DNA of 64,000 nucleotides from Ensifer adhaerens. Lineage in GTDB: Bacteria; Pseudomonadota; Alphaproteobacteria; Rhizobiales; Rhizobiaceae. Location of the stretch: NCBI RefSeq assembly GCF_020035535.1, contig NZ_CP083349.1:744001-808000 (forward strand). The letters run 5' to 3'. The translations under genes were made by a program, and so were the position numbers. Positions 17,437 to 26,699 of this stretch are shown here, piece after piece. The notes under the pieces were generated by a model. That model was not told where the DNA came from, did not search any database, and was given only the letters and a program-made list of their open reading frames with translations. The stretch's first letter is position 1; each line of letters opens with the position of its first letter.

Positions 17437-19638
17437 TCAGTTGCTGGCGGCATCGGGATCCGTCTGTCCGGAGCGTTTTTCTTCGGCAGCGCCGAGGGCA
17501 GCGAGCTTGCCGCCGGCTTTTTCCGGCGCTTTCAGCGTGGGCGCCTTTTCGAAGGTCTCGCCGATCGTGCGCAGCAGGCGGGTGACCTCGGCCGACAACG
17601 AGCGCGGACGGATAAGGGGCGGCAGGGCGTTTTCATCTGGCTTCGCCGCTGCGACCTGCGGCTGCTTCACTGGCGCCGTCGGGGCGGTAACTCCGGGGAT
17701 GGCGCGGTGCTCGATGCCTTGCTCCGCATAGTCCATCAGCCGCTTGAAAGTCATCGCCGGCAGCGAGCCGCCGGTCATGTTGTTGGTGGACGTGTAGTCG
17801 TCGTTGCCGAACCAGACGGCGGTCGTATAGTCGCCGGTGAAGCCGATGAACCAGGCGTCGCGATAGGCCTGCGTCGTCCCGGTCTTACCGCCGACGAGGA
17901 TGCCATTGTCGAGAGCGGCCTTGCGCGCGGTGCCGATGATCGGGATCTGCGTCAGCATCGAATTCATCGACGTATTTGCGTTTTCCGAAAGCACGCGCCG
18001 CGCCGGCGGTTCGTCACGCCCGAAGTCGTAGAGGATGTCGCCGTCATAGTTGAGAATCTGGCTAATGCCGTGACGGCGTGACTGCACGCCGCCGGCCGGG
18101 AACACCGCGTAAGCCGTCGCCTGATCGAGCACGGTGACCTCCGATGTGCCGAGCGGCATGGTCTTGTCGGTACGGATAGGGGTCTCGACGCCCATCGCCT
18201 TGGCGGTCTGAGCGATCAGGTCGGTGCCGAGCTTGTCCTTGGCGAGGCGCACGGGGATGGTGTTGATCGACTTGGCGATGGCGGTCAGGATGGTGATGCG
18301 CCCGGCATAGCTTCGGCCGTAGTTCTGCGGCGACCAGCCGCGCCAGGTGATCGGCGCGTCGACGACGACCGTTTCCGGCGTCATGCCCTTCTCCATCGCG
18401 GCAGCGTAGGTATAAACCTTGAAGGAGGAGCCCGGTTGCCGCAGCGCACGGGTCGCGCGGTTGAACTGGCTCTCGCCATAGTCGCGACCGCCGACCATGG
18501 CGCGCACGGCGCCGCCATTCTCGAGCATGACAAGCGCGCCCTGCTTCACGCGGAAGCTCTCGCCGTATTGGCGCAGGCTCGATTCCACCGAGTCCTCTGC
18601 GGCGTTCTGCAGGCCCATGTCGATCGTGGTGCGCACGATCAGCGAATGCTGCGCGAAGGGACGGGCAATGCGCTGGACCTCATCGAAAGCCCAGTCGAGG
18701 AAGAAATCGGGCGCCTTTACCTGGGCGCGGTCGATAACGCTGGCGGGATTGAGGCGCGCGGCGATTACCTGGCCCTCGGTCATCAGGCCGCCCTGGACGA
18801 GATTGGTCAGAACCTCGTTGGCACGACCGCGCGCCGCCGGAAGGTTGACATGCGGTGCATAACGCGCCGGCGCCTTGAAGAGGCCGGCAAGCATCGCCGA
18901 CTCCGCCAGGCTCACATCGGTGATCGATTTGCCGAAATAGAATTGCGCTGCCGCAGCTGCGCCAAATGTGCCGCCGCCCATATAGGCGCGGTCGAGATAA
19001 AGCCTGAGGATTTCCTTCTTCGACAGGTTGCTCTCCAGCCAAATGGCAAGGAAGGCCTCCTTGATCTTGCGTTCGATCGTTCGCTCGTTCGAAAGGAAAA
19101 GGTTCTTGGCGAGCTGCTGGGTCAGCGTCGAGCCGCCCTGGACGACGCCGCCGGCGCGGGCGTTTTCGGTCATAGCGCGGGCTAGACCCAGGAAGTCGAT
19201 ACCCCAATGGTCGAAGAAGCGGCGGTCTTCCGTCGCCAACACCGCCTTGATCAAGTGATCGGGCAGCTCGTCGATCGGCACGGAATCTTCGTGGATGATG
19301 CCGCGGTGGCCGATTTCATTGCCGTAGCGGTCGAGGAAGGTGACGGCGAAGTCGCTCTGGGCGCGCCAGTTGCCCTTGGTTTCCTCAAAGGCGGGAAGCG
19401 CCAACGCCAGCATCAGCACCGAGCCGACGGTGCCCCAGGTCATGCCTTCGCCGAGGACCTCGAAGACCACCTTTTTCCAGCCAGTGACGCGGAAACGGCG
19501 AAAGAATATGGTGGTATCTTCCCACCACTGCGCGAGCTTGAACCCGGTATTCCAGACCGTCGAATCGATCCAGGAGTCGATCCTGAGAAAGATGTGCCGT
19601 TTCTTCGGCCGATTATCGTCTTTCCTCGGTTCCCGCAC
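17437..19638 (-). CDS. Class A penicillin-binding protein (PBP1A-type transglycosylase/transpeptidase)
   Basis: A 733-residue bifunctional peptidoglycan synthase anchored in the inner membrane by a segment at about 65-84. The GT51 glycosyltransferase domain has its catalytic glutamate in [12 protein letters not shown] (Glu137) and then [14 protein letters not shown]. The transpeptidase domain has all three motifs: Ser404-x-x-Lys407 in QPGSSFKVY, Ser457-Ile-Asn459, and Lys585-Thr-Gly. The unusual basic, Trp-rich N-terminal 60 residues are cytoplasmic. The C-terminal 100 residues are Pro/Ala-rich and likely disordered. The family normally has 650-850 residues, so it is complete. Confidence 0.95.
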   Translation of the reverse strand: MREPRKDDNRPKKRHIFLRIDSWIDSTVWNTGFKLAQWWEDTTIFFRRFRVTGWKKVVFEVLGEGMTWGTVGSVLMLALALPAFEETKGNWRAQSDFAVTFLDRYGNEIGHRGIIHEDSVPIDELPDHLIKAVLATEDRRFFDHWGIDFLGLARAMTENARAGGVVQGGSTLTQQLAKNLFLSNERTIERKIKEAFLAIWLESNLSKKEILRLYLDRAYMGGGTFGAAAAAQFYFGKSITDVSLAESAMLAGLFKAPARYAPHVNLPAARGRANEVLTNLVQGGLMTEGQVIAARLNPASVIDRAQVKAPDFFLDWAFDEVQRIARPFAQHSLIVRTTIDMGLQNAAEDSVESSLRQYGESFRVKQGALVMLENGGAVRAMVGGRDYGESQFNRATRALRQPGSSFKVYTYAAAMEKGMTPETVVVDAPITWRGWSPQNYGRSYAGRITILTAIAKSINTIPVRLAKDKLGTDLIAQTAKAMGVETPIRTDKTMPLGTSEVTVLDQATAYAVFPAGGVQSRRHGISQILNYDGDILYDFGRDEPPARRVLSENANTSMNSMLTQIPIIGTARKAALDNGILVGGKTGTTQAYRDAWFIGFTGDYTTAVWFGNDDYTSTNNMTGGSLPAMTFKRLMDYAEQGIEHRAIPGVTAPTAPVKQPQVAAAKPDENALPPLIRPRSLSAEVTRLLRTIGETFEKAPTLKAPEKAGGKLAALGAAEEKRSGQTDPDAASN

Positions 19639-19795
19639 GTCTCAACGTCCTGAAGGCTTTGTGGCATCATGCCGGCGCCGCGCAATATTTGCACGGCGTC
19701 AAATTCCAATCTACTTGCATATCGCGCTGCCGGCCTTAAAAAACCGGCAATTTTCTGCGAAATTTCTGTATCGCGGGCTATTTGACGAAAGTGTG

Positions 19796-20269
19796 ATGAC
19801 GATGGGCGAAATGCCTTTCTGGAAGGCGAAAAGCCTTGAGGACATGACCAATACAGAGTGGGAAAGCCTGTGCGACGGCTGCGGACTCTGTTGCCTGAAC
19901 AAGCTGGAGGACTGGGATACCGGCGAGATTGCCTGGACCTCGATCCGCTGCACTTTGCTTGATGGCGAGAGCTGTCGTTGCAAGGACTATGAAAACCGAC
20001 AGGCGACAGTGCCCGACTGCATCCAGCTTACGCCCAAAGCCGTGCGCGAAATCACCTGGCTGCCGCCAACCTGCGGCTACCGCCTCGTGGCGGAGGGGCG
20101 CGATCTTTATTGGTGGCACCCGCTGGTCTCAGGCGACCCGGACGCTGTCCATGCTGCCGGCATCTCCGTGCGTGGCCGCACCGTTGCCGAGGACGGCATC
20201 GATATCGAGGACTATGAAGACTATCTCGTCACCTGGCCGCTGGAAGTGGGGCAGGAAAGCGTGGATTGA
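19796..20269 (+). CDS. YcgN family cysteine cluster protein
   Basis: A 157-residue protein of the YcgN/UPF0260 family. The cysteine cluster [20 protein letters not shown] is near residue 26, followed by [18 protein letters not shown] and [20 protein letters not shown]. The family is proposed to bind a metal or iron-sulfur centre (the CxxCxxCC pattern); its role is unknown. The frame is open far upstream (19340) but this lies over the divergent PBP gene; family length supports the ATG at 19796, with further in-frame ATGs at 19802 and 19811. Confidence 0.88.
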   Translation: MTMGEMPFWKAKSLEDMTNTEWESLCDGCGLCCLNKLEDWDTGEIAWTSIRCTLLDGESCRCKDYENRQATVPDCIQLTPKAVREITWLPPTCGYRLVAEGRDLYWWHPLVSGDPDAVHAAGISVRGRTVAEDGIDIEDYEDYLVTWPLEVGQESVD

Positions 20270-20351
20270 AAAGGGATTGGCCCGCGCTTCGCTATCGACT
20301 TCCGTGCGGAGCGCTCCCACTTCGGCGAACCGGCTATCCGCCTGATGCAGC

Positions 20352-20690
20352 CTAGTGGCTGCCGCCGTTCTTCTTGACGAGGTTTTTCGGCGCGACGTTG
20401 CGCCATGCCGTTTCCATAGACTGGCGCACGAGCCCTTCGTCGGCCTCGACGAAGTAGAATGAGGTCCAGCCACGGTCGCCCCAGCCGCCGGGGACGGCGG
20501 CGCAGACGCCGGGTTCCATTTCCAGGAGCATGCGCTGCTGATCAGGGGTGAATTTGAAGACCGCGCGACCGGCTTCCGGCAGGGTCATGAAAATGCGCTT
20601 GCCCACCCGGAAGTCCCGTGTGCCGAAATGCGCGTTTTCCTCCGTTCCCGGCAAGCTTAGCGCGAGTCTTTCAATCTCTTCGGTCAGCAT
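20352..20690 (-). CDS. MmcQ/YjbR family protein
   Basis: A 112-residue protein of the MmcQ/YjbR (CyaY-fold DNA-binding) family: EEIERLALSLPGTEENAHFG at the start, RIFMTLPEAGRAVFKFTPDQ, and GDRGWTSFYFVEADE. The ATG at 20690 matches the family start; the frame is open to 20846 but that part has no family similarity. YjbR-type proteins bind DNA in a structural assay sense but the physiological role is not known. Confidence 0.87.
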   Translation of the reverse strand: MLTEEIERLALSLPGTEENAHFGTRDFRVGKRIFMTLPEAGRAVFKFTPDQQRMLLEMEPGVCAAVPGGWGDRGWTSFYFVEADEGLVRQSMETAWRNVAPKNLVKKNGGSH

Positions 20691-20915
20691 TCGGAAAGAG
20701 TAACATGGATTTTCCGAATGGCCAAAAGGCTGAAAATAGCCACAAAAATTCAAGGGCCGCAGCAATTGCCACGGTGCCAATCCAATCGGCCAAGACGGGC
20801 CATTCGGCGTTGCAGGATGTGCTTCATCCTGAACCCTAGGGTTCAACTGCGTGTTGCGTCTTGCGTATGTCAGGATTGTCTTGGCACAGGAAAACCGGTG
20901 CGCCGTTGGCGGGCG

Positions 20916-21056
20916 TTACTCAGCCGGCTGGATCGGCTTCGGGGTGCTTTCGCCGGCATCGCGCATGGCGCGCCATTCGTTTTCGAAACGGTCGAGCAGC
21001 GATTGCGGTACTTTGGACTGCTGAGATGCGGGCTGGTTGTTGGCTAGCGTCTGCAT
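20916..21056 (-). CDS. Small hypothetical protein (46 residues)
   Basis: A short gene read on the minus strand: MQTLANNQPASQQSKVPQSL, then LDRFENEWRAMRDAGESTPK and PIQPAE. It has GGGAGGATCGG right before the ATG, a strong ribosome-binding site. The middle (LLDRFENEWRAMRDAG) is an amphipathic helix. No domain is recognised. An AT-rich promoter region lies directly upstream (21090-21200). I think it is real because the ribosome-binding site, codon use and composition all agree. Confidence 0.65.
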   Translation of the reverse strand: MQTLANNQPASQQSKVPQSLLDRFENEWRAMRDAGESTPKPIQPAE

Positions 21057-21894
21057 CCGATCCTCCCGGGCCTATGACGGTTTCATGACGTTTGATGTAG
21101 TGGACAATTTCATATCGTAAAGGCTTTGTAAATCAGTGGCTTAAATCATTTAAACGATTGAAAAATATTTAAATCGATTAATTTTTCGTTGATCCACAGC
21201 CGTCTGTCAATCCAAAGATCTGCCGGTGCAGATGCGACTAAATTGGCTGTTCTTTTGAAGTATTTTTGCGGGCGTCCTGTCTTGCGCGCGAACGCCAAAC
21301 TTCACGTATTGAGGCACCCATAGAATATGCTGAACGCCGGCACGCTCGCTCGCATGGCGGCGAAAACCATCGCAATGAAATCGAAAAGTGTCAGGGGCTT
21401 AGTGCGAATACCGGATTCGGCGCGCGATCAGCGTGACTCAACCTCGCATGGTGTTGACTCAACTTTCAAACGATCGTCGACAAGGGATTCAAAGGAATCG
21501 GAAATCACTGCCTGCTCGATGTGCTGTCCCTGCGTTCGGGCTTACGGTGGATGCATCCGCCGTCGCGGCATGCGCACCGATGCCGACTTCGGAATGCTAG
21601 CGAAACATGCTTAACGAAAGGCTGATCTCATGGCCTGCCGTGAAGTATGCCCGTGATCTTGAGGCCCTATTCTGTCAGCGGCATCGAGATGAAACTGTCG
21701 CATGAAATGGCTATCGCTTGCTGGCGGAAGTCTCGGTCCGGGTTTCGTCAGGAACGGAATCGCTGCAATCTAGGGTCGGGTCCGTCGGCTCTCCAATGGA
21801 TACCTGACGGCTCTGAAAGCCGACATTCATTTGCCATTCAGCCTCATTCGGTTATTGCTTCTGCCATGATGCTTCCCAAGTCGAAAGTGCGTTC
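21057..21894. other. Long AT-rich intergenic region upstream of feuN
   Basis: About 840 bases. The part 21100-21200 is strongly AT-rich (runs such as ATATTTAAATCGATTAATTT), likely promoter or curved DNA for the minus-strand small gene at 21056. A 9-base sequence occurs twice at 21434 and 21455. Two plus-strand frames (21327-21614, 21647-21910) have irregular composition with many Cys/Arg/Ser and no ribosome-binding site, so they are not called. Confidence 0.5.
21434..21463. repeat. Tandem TGACTCAAC direct repeat, 21-base period
   Basis: TGACTCAAC occurs at 21434-21442 and 21455-21463. The 21-base period is two helical turns, the arrangement expected for an OmpR/PhoB-type response regulator binding one face of DNA. 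It is 430 bases upstream of feuN. Whether FeuP binds here is unknown. Confidence 0.4.
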
Positions 21895-22149
21895 ATGTCT
21901 TCACCAGTGATCATAGCCGCGCTTGCCGCAGGCCTCGCGGGCTTCAGCCCGCCTGCGATCAACGTGCCGTCGGATAATGTCGTCCGTGTGTCCGGCGATT
22001 GCAGCGCGGCTGCTGCGCAGGTGGTTGCCGACACCGGCGGCGAGCTGCTGTCGGCACAGCCGACGTCCGATGGCCAGTGCGTGATCACGGTACTCGTTCC
22101 CGGTAATGGTGGACGGCCGAAGAAGGTGACCGTCAAGGTGCCGATGTAA
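21895..22149 (+). CDS. feuN: FeuN-like small periplasmic modulator of FeuPQ
   Basis: An 84-residue exported protein. The N-terminus (SSPVIIAALAAGLAGFSPP) is a short signal peptide; the rest has two cysteines (Cys36, Cys62) that could pair, and ends PKKVTVKVPM. It sits 141 bases before feuP. In Sinorhizobium meliloti a small periplasmic protein encoded just before feuPQ, FeuN, is reported to repress FeuQ signalling; position, size and export all match, and that is why I use this name. I could not align the sequences. Confidence 0.75.
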   Translation: MSSPVIIAALAAGLAGFSPPAINVPSDNVVRVSGDCSAAAAQVVADTGGELLSAQPTSDGQCVITVLVPGNGGRPKKVTVKVPM

Positions 22150-22156
22150 GCGGTCC

Positions 22157-22260
22157 CTGCAGCGCTGCGCGTCTTGGCAGACGCGCAAAGGTCGCTGTAG
22201 CGCTTTGAATGCCTGCATGTTTCTGTCCTTAAATCGGCTAGGTTTGGCGAAACAAGCAGC
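22157..22260. repeat. Intergenic palindromic repeat element
   Basis: A nested palindrome. The inner stem is TGCGCGTCT (22166) / AGACGCGCA (to 22187) with loop TGGC; the outer arms are CTGCAGCG / CGCTGTAG. It continues with CGCTTTGAATGCCTGCATGT and TTAAATCGG. I recall this type of element, with the same tail, as common between genes of Rhizobium and Sinorhizobium. It separates feuN from feuP and may shape the transcript there. Related palindromes occur at 38973 and 61690. Confidence 0.6.
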
Positions 22261-22290
22261 GGAAATGGCCGCGAGAGGAAGTAGAGACGA

Positions 22291-22962
22291 ATGCGCATTC
22301 TGATTGTCGAGGACGACGCCAACCTGAACCGGCAGCTCGCCGAGGTGCTGAAGGAGGCCGGCTATGTCGTCGACCAGGCCTATGACGGCGAGGAGGGGCA
22401 CTATCTCGGCGACGCCGAGCCCTATGATGCCGTGATCCTCGACATCGGCCTGCCGGAGATGGATGGCATCACCGTTCTCGAGAAGTGGCGCGGGGACGGC
22501 AAGACCATGCCTGTGCTGATCCTGACGGCGCGCGATCGCTGGAGCGACAAGGTTGCCGGTATCGATGCCGGCGCCGACGATTATGTCGCCAAGCCTTTCC
22601 ATGTCGAAGAGGTTCTCGCCCGCATCCGCGCTCTGATCCGCCGTGCCGCCGGCCATGCAAGCTCGGAGATCGTCTGCGGTCCGGTGCGCCTCGATACCAA
22701 GGGTTCCAAGGCAACCGTCGATGGCGTAGCTCTCAAGCTGACGTCGCACGAGTTCCGGCTGCTCTCCTATCTCATGCATCACATGGGCCAGGTCGTTTCG
22801 CGCACGGAACTGGTCGAGCATATGTACGATCAGGATTTCGACCGCGATTCCAATACGATCGAGGTGTTCATCGGCCGGCTGCGCAAGAAGATCGGCAACG
22901 ATCTGATCGAAACGGTGCGCGGCCTCGGATACCGAATGCAAGCGCCGGGCAATGGCAATTAG
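22291..22962 (+). CDS. feuP: Response regulator FeuP (PhoP/OmpR type)
   Basis: A 223-residue response regulator. The receiver domain (1-115) has the acidic pocket EDD at 7-9, phosphoacceptor Asp51 in AVILDIGLPEMDG and Lys102 in YVAKPFHVEEVLAR. A winged-helix DNA-binding domain follows (125-220), with LTSHEFRLLSYLMHH and NTIEVFIGRLRKKIG. In S. meliloti FeuP activates ndvA and other genes needed for cyclic glucan export and symbiosis. It overlaps feuQ by 11 bases. The PhoP-like recognition helix and neighbouring feuN support the name. Confidence 0.93.
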   Translation: MRILIVEDDANLNRQLAEVLKEAGYVVDQAYDGEEGHYLGDAEPYDAVILDIGLPEMDGITVLEKWRGDGKTMPVLILTARDRWSDKVAGIDAGADDYVAKPFHVEEVLARIRALIRRAAGHASSEIVCGPVRLDTKGSKATVDGVALKLTSHEFRLLSYLMHHMGQVVSRTELVEHMYDQDFDRDSNTIEVFIGRLRKKIGNDLIETVRGLGYRMQAPGNGN

Positions 22963-24337
22963 GTCCCTCACAGCCCGCGTATTGGCGGTTTCCACCGTCT
23001 GGGCGGTCGTCGCCCTGGTCGTGATCGGCGTGGTCATTTCCGAACTCTATCGCCAGGGCTCCGAACGCGGCTTCAAGGACCTGCTGCGGGCGCAGCTTTT
23101 CAACGTCGTCAATTCAATTTCCGTCAACGAGAAGACGGTACTTTCGGGCAGTCCGCAGCTTGGCGATCTGCGCTTTTCACAGCCGCAGACCGGGTGGTAC
23201 TGGATCGTCGACCCGATCGGCGAATTCGACACGCCGCCTTTGATCTCGACGTCGCTCGGCAACGGAAAGCTGCCGATCGCCAGCGTCGACGAGGTTCCCT
23301 TCGACACCGGCTACGTCCGGTTCTACACGACCAAGGATCCGTTCGGTAACGCGGTAGAAGTCTCCGAGACCGAGGTCGTGTTGGACATCCAGGGCCACAC
23401 CGCGCGCTTTCGCGTGGCCGGCAACCGCGATGTGCTCGAAGCCGACATCAATCGCTTCACCCGCAATCTGACCATCGCGCTTTCCATCTTCGGTCTCGGC
23501 GGCCTCGGTGTGAATGCGCTGACCATTCTCTTCGGCCTGCGCCCGCTCGATCAGGTCCGCCGCTCGCTGGAGAAGATTCGCGCCGGCGAAAGCGAGAGGC
23601 TTGATGGAGCCTTCCCCCGCGAAATCCAGCCGCTTGCCAACGAAGTGAACGCCCTGATCGACAGCAACCGCCGCATCGTCGAGCGTGCCCGCATGCAGGT
23701 CGGCAACCTTGCGCATTCCCTGAAGACGCCGATCGCCGTGCTCCTCAACGAGGCCCGGGTGCTCGACGCGTCGCACGGCGAACTGGTGCGCAGCCAGGTC
23801 GATGCGATGCAGATGCAGGTTCAATCCTATCTCAGCCGCGCGCGGATCGCCGCACAACGCGAATCCGTCCTGGCGCGAACCGAAGCGCAGCCGGCGCTCG
23901 AACGTCTGGTTCGGGTGATGCGCAAGCTCAACCCGGAAAAGCAGGTGCACCTGTCGATCAATCCACCGGCGTTGGTGCTCGCGATGGAATTGCAGGATGT
24001 CGAGGAAACCGTCGGCAACCTGCTAGAAAACGCTGCCCGCCACGCCCGTGGCGAGGTGTGGCTGAATGTCCGACCGGCGCCGAGCGAGCTGCATGCGAAG
24101 GAGCCGGGAAGGCAGTGGATCGTGCTCGACATCGATGACGACGGTCCGGGGCTCAATCCTGATCAGATCGCGCTGGCGATGAAACGCGGCAAACGACTTG
24201 ACGAAAGCAAGCCCGGAACGGGGCTCGGGCTGTCGATCGTCAGCGAGATCGTGCGGGAGTATCAAGGCACCATTACGCTGTCGCGCCGGGATGAGGGGGG
24301 GCTACGTGCCCAGCTCCTGTTGCCGGCCGCGGCTTAG
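22952..24337 (+). CDS. feuQ: Sensor histidine kinase FeuQ (PhoQ-like)
   Basis: A 461-residue membrane histidine kinase, the partner of FeuP. Transmembrane segments at about 8-31 and 173-196 flank a 140-residue periplasmic sensor domain. HAMP is at 197-245. The phosphoacceptor His255 is in NLAHSLKTPIAVL, the PhoQ-type variant of the H box. The ATPase domain has NLLENAARHA, DIDDDGPGLN and GTGLGLSIVSEI. The start ATG lies inside the end of feuP. A periplasmic domain fits with the periplasmic modulator FeuN. Confidence 0.92.
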   Translation: MAIRSLTARVLAVSTVWAVVALVVIGVVISELYRQGSERGFKDLLRAQLFNVVNSISVNEKTVLSGSPQLGDLRFSQPQTGWYWIVDPIGEFDTPPLISTSLGNGKLPIASVDEVPFDTGYVRFYTTKDPFGNAVEVSETEVVLDIQGHTARFRVAGNRDVLEADINRFTRNLTIALSIFGLGGLGVNALTILFGLRPLDQVRRSLEKIRAGESERLDGAFPREIQPLANEVNALIDSNRRIVERARMQVGNLAHSLKTPIAVLLNEARVLDASHGELVRSQVDAMQMQVQSYLSRARIAAQRESVLARTEAQPALERLVRVMRKLNPEKQVHLSINPPALVLAMELQDVEETVGNLLENAARHARGEVWLNVRPAPSELHAKEPGRQWIVLDIDDDGPGLNPDQIALAMKRGKRLDESKPGTGLGLSIVSEIVREYQGTITLSRRDEGGLRAQLLLPAAA

Positions 24338-24553
24338 AGCGGAGTGAAGAAGGGTGTGAGGTTTCGTGATTTAGGTGTCACACCCGTGCTCGAAAATGTC
24401 ACAGTGGCAGGGCGCGCCGTTGCCTCGGCAGGCGGGGAATGCCAAAAGAAAATCAAGGACAAGTCGTCATTTGACCCGAATGTACCGGGTTTCGCGAATG
24501 CGGCTTCGGATAGGAATGGTTGAGTGTCGCGGATCATGAGGAACCAGGCAGAA

Positions 24554-24976
24554 ATGGCACGGACATTTGTCGTTGGCGGTCGGATCGCGGTGATCGCGTC
24601 GGCCGTGGCTCTTGCCGGCTGCAGCACGACCGCGGGCGGCAAGTCAACCGCGACCCGCAGTGTCTCCTCCACGACCTATATTGCCGCGCTTCAGGGCGGC
24701 GTGATCGGTCGCCTTTCCGATCTCGATATTGGTACGTCCGACCGTCAACGCGCGCTCGAGGCAGAGTATCGTGCGCTCGAGGCAGCGCCCGGCGGTCAGC
24801 CTGTTACCTGGGCTGGACGTGGCGTCAGCGGCTCCGTCGTTGCTGCCGCCCCCTATCAGGTCGGGTCGCAGAATTGCCGCCAGTACAGCCATACTGTCAC
24901 GATCAAGACGGAGGCGAAGACGGCCCGGGGCGCTGCCTGCCGCAATCCTGACGGCAGCTGGACGCCGCTCAGCTGA
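24554..24976 (+). CDS. Lipoprotein with glycine-zipper-like region
   Basis: A 140-residue outer-membrane-type lipoprotein. The signal peptide ends in a lipobox, AVALAGCST, so Cys23 would be lipidated. A segment QGGVIGRLSDLDIG recalls the glycine zipper of surface antigen-type 17-kDa lipoproteins, and the C-terminal part has CRQYSHTVTIKTEAKTARGA, the common end of the RT0821/Lpp0805-type family, including paired cysteines (NCRQY, ACRNPDGSW). Start uncertain: GTG 24524 and ATG 24536 are in frame; the ATG at 24554 gives the neatest signal peptide. Confidence 0.85.
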   Translation: MARTFVVGGRIAVIASAVALAGCSTTAGGKSTATRSVSSTTYIAALQGGVIGRLSDLDIGTSDRQRALEAEYRALEAAPGGQPVTWAGRGVSGSVVAAAPYQVGSQNCRQYSHTVTIKTEAKTARGAACRNPDGSWTPLS

Positions 24977-25107
24977 GCGCAATCCCTTCTGAGGCCGTTC
25001 GAGAGCGTCGGGGCGGTATCGTCCACCATTGCGGCGAAACGCCTCAAATCTCCGTCATAACCGGTTTTCGAGTTGGAAAGGCATGGGCCGCATAGTATTG
25101 AGCGTCC

Positions 25108-26250
25108 ATGTTGTTCTGGATCCTCGTCGCCACTTTGACGGCGGCCGTCGCCGCCGTGCTGATCCTCCCGCTGATGCGGGCAGGGGAAGCCCCATCGTCT
25201 CCCCACAGCCACGACATCGAGGTCTATCGCGACCAGCTCGATGAACTGAAGCGCGATCAGGACAGCGGCCTGATCGGTAGCGCCGATGCCGAGCTTGCGC
25301 GCGCCGAAGTGGCGCGCCGGTTGCTGGCGGCCGGCGAGAGCGACCGCAATGTGGCGCCGGCCGTTTCGCCGCGGCGCGGGGCCAATCGTCTGGCCCAGGC
25401 TTTCGTGCTGCTCTGTCTTCCGGTCGTCGGGCTCTGTCTTTACTTGCTGACGGGTAGCCCGGGCGTGCCGGCACAGCCGCTTGCCGCGCGCTTGGCCGAC
25501 CCCAATGGCGATATCAATGTCCTGATCGCCAAGGCTGAAAACCACCTTGCGGTGAACCCGAATGACGGTGCCGGCTGGGATCTGCTCGCGCCGATCTACA
25601 TGCGCAACGGCCGCATAGAGGAAGCGGTCGACGCCTATGACAGGGCGATCCGCCTGCTCGGGCCGACGCCGGCGCGCCTGGGTGGATATGCTGAAGCCCT
25701 GGTCGTGCAATCCGATGGTCTCGTGACGACCAAGGCGCAGGAGGCATTTCAGCAGGCATTGACGATCGACCCCAATGATCCGCGCTCGGAGTTCTACCTT
25801 GCCCTCGGCCTCAAGCAGGAGGGCAAGAAGGAAGAAGCGCTGACCGCCTTCAACAGGCTGGTCGCGACGTCCCCTGCGGATGCGCCCTGGCTGCCGCTCG
25901 TCAAGCAGCATGTGTCGGAACTGGGGGGCCCTAGCGCCACCAGCGCTGCCGCGCCCGGCAATCCCAGCGCCGAGGATGTCGCCGCGGCCGAGAGCATGAC
26001 CTCCGGCGACCGTCAGGAAATGATCCGCAGCATGGTCGAAAGCCTCGAAAGCCGCCTCAAGGAAAATCCGGATAACCTCGAGGGCTGGGCGCGGCTGATC
26101 CGCTCCCATGTTGTCCTTGATCAACGAGACAAGGCCGCGGCCGCGCTAAAGGAGGGCCTCAAAACCTTCCCGGCCGATGGCGACGGGGGCAAGCAGCTCC
26201 TGGCGCTTGCTCGCGAACTCGGGATTGCGACCGATGGAGTGACGCAATGA
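25108..26250 (+). CDS. ccmI: Cytochrome c maturation protein CcmI (CycH)
   Basis: A 380-residue apocytochrome c chaperone that hands apocytochrome to the CcmF-CcmH haem ligation complex. Two membrane segments (about 2-21 and 93-113) flank a leucine-zipper-like region ([20 protein letters not shown], a CcmI signature). The C-terminal periplasmic part has TPR repeats ([20 protein letters not shown], around 150-270). It is the first gene of a four-gene operon with four-base overlaps (ATGA). Rhizobial name cycH. Confidence 0.94.
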   Translation: MLFWILVATLTAAVAAVLILPLMRAGEAPSSPHSHDIEVYRDQLDELKRDQDSGLIGSADAELARAEVARRLLAAGESDRNVAPAVSPRRGANRLAQAFVLLCLPVVGLCLYLLTGSPGVPAQPLAARLADPNGDINVLIAKAENHLAVNPNDGAGWDLLAPIYMRNGRIEEAVDAYDRAIRLLGPTPARLGGYAEALVVQSDGLVTTKAQEAFQQALTIDPNDPRSEFYLALGLKQEGKKEEALTAFNRLVATSPADAPWLPLVKQHVSELGGPSATSAAAPGNPSAEDVAAAESMTSGDRQEMIRSMVESLESRLKENPDNLEGWARLIRSHVVLDQRDKAAAALKEGLKTFPADGDGGKQLLALARELGIATDGVTQ

Positions 26251-26699
26251 CGCGCAAACAAAAAAGACTGGCGATCATCGGCGGCGGTGTCGGCTTTCTG
26301 GTTCTCGCAGCCTTTCTGGTAATGTTCGCCTTCAGCCAGGCGATCGCCTATTTTTACGTGCCGAGCGATCTCGCCAAGGCGAACGTTGCTCCGGGCACGC
26401 GCATCCGCCTCGGCGGTGTGGTCGAAGCGGGTTCGGTGAAGCGCGGCGATGGCAAGACGGTCACCTTCACTGTGACCGACACACTTGCCGGCGTGCCGGT
26501 AACCTACACGGGCATCCTGCCCGACCTGTTCCGCGAGGGGCAGGGCGTGGTGACGGAGGGAGCCTTCGTTCAAGGGAACTCCGTCTTCGTGGCGGATACG
26601 GTTCTCGCCAAGCATGACGAGACCTATATGCCGAAGGATGTCGCCGACCGCTTGAAGGCGCAGGGCGTCGAGCTCAGCGGGAAGGAAACCATTAAATGA
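26247..26699 (+). CDS. ccmE: Cytochrome c maturation protein CcmE (CycJ)
   Basis: A 150-residue haem chaperone of the inner membrane. It has one N-terminal anchor (about 10-30), an OB-fold domain and the haem-attaching histidine in [11 protein letters not shown] near residue 125. Other family features: [20 protein letters not shown] and [16 protein letters not shown]. It overlaps ccmI at its start and ccmF at its end. In rhizobia it is called cycJ. Confidence 0.96.
   Translation: MTRKQKRLAIIGGGVGFLVLAAFLVMFAFSQAIAYFYVPSDLAKANVAPGTRIRLGGVVEAGSVKRGDGKTVTFTVTDTLAGVPVTYTGILPDLFREGQGVVTEGAFVQGNSVFVADTVLAKHDETYMPKDVADRLKAQGVELSGKETIK

Noticed and set aside
21327..21910. Two plus-strand frames upstream of feuN as possible genes
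   Set aside because: No ribosome-binding site, odd Cys/Arg/Ser-rich composition and no similarity to anything I know.
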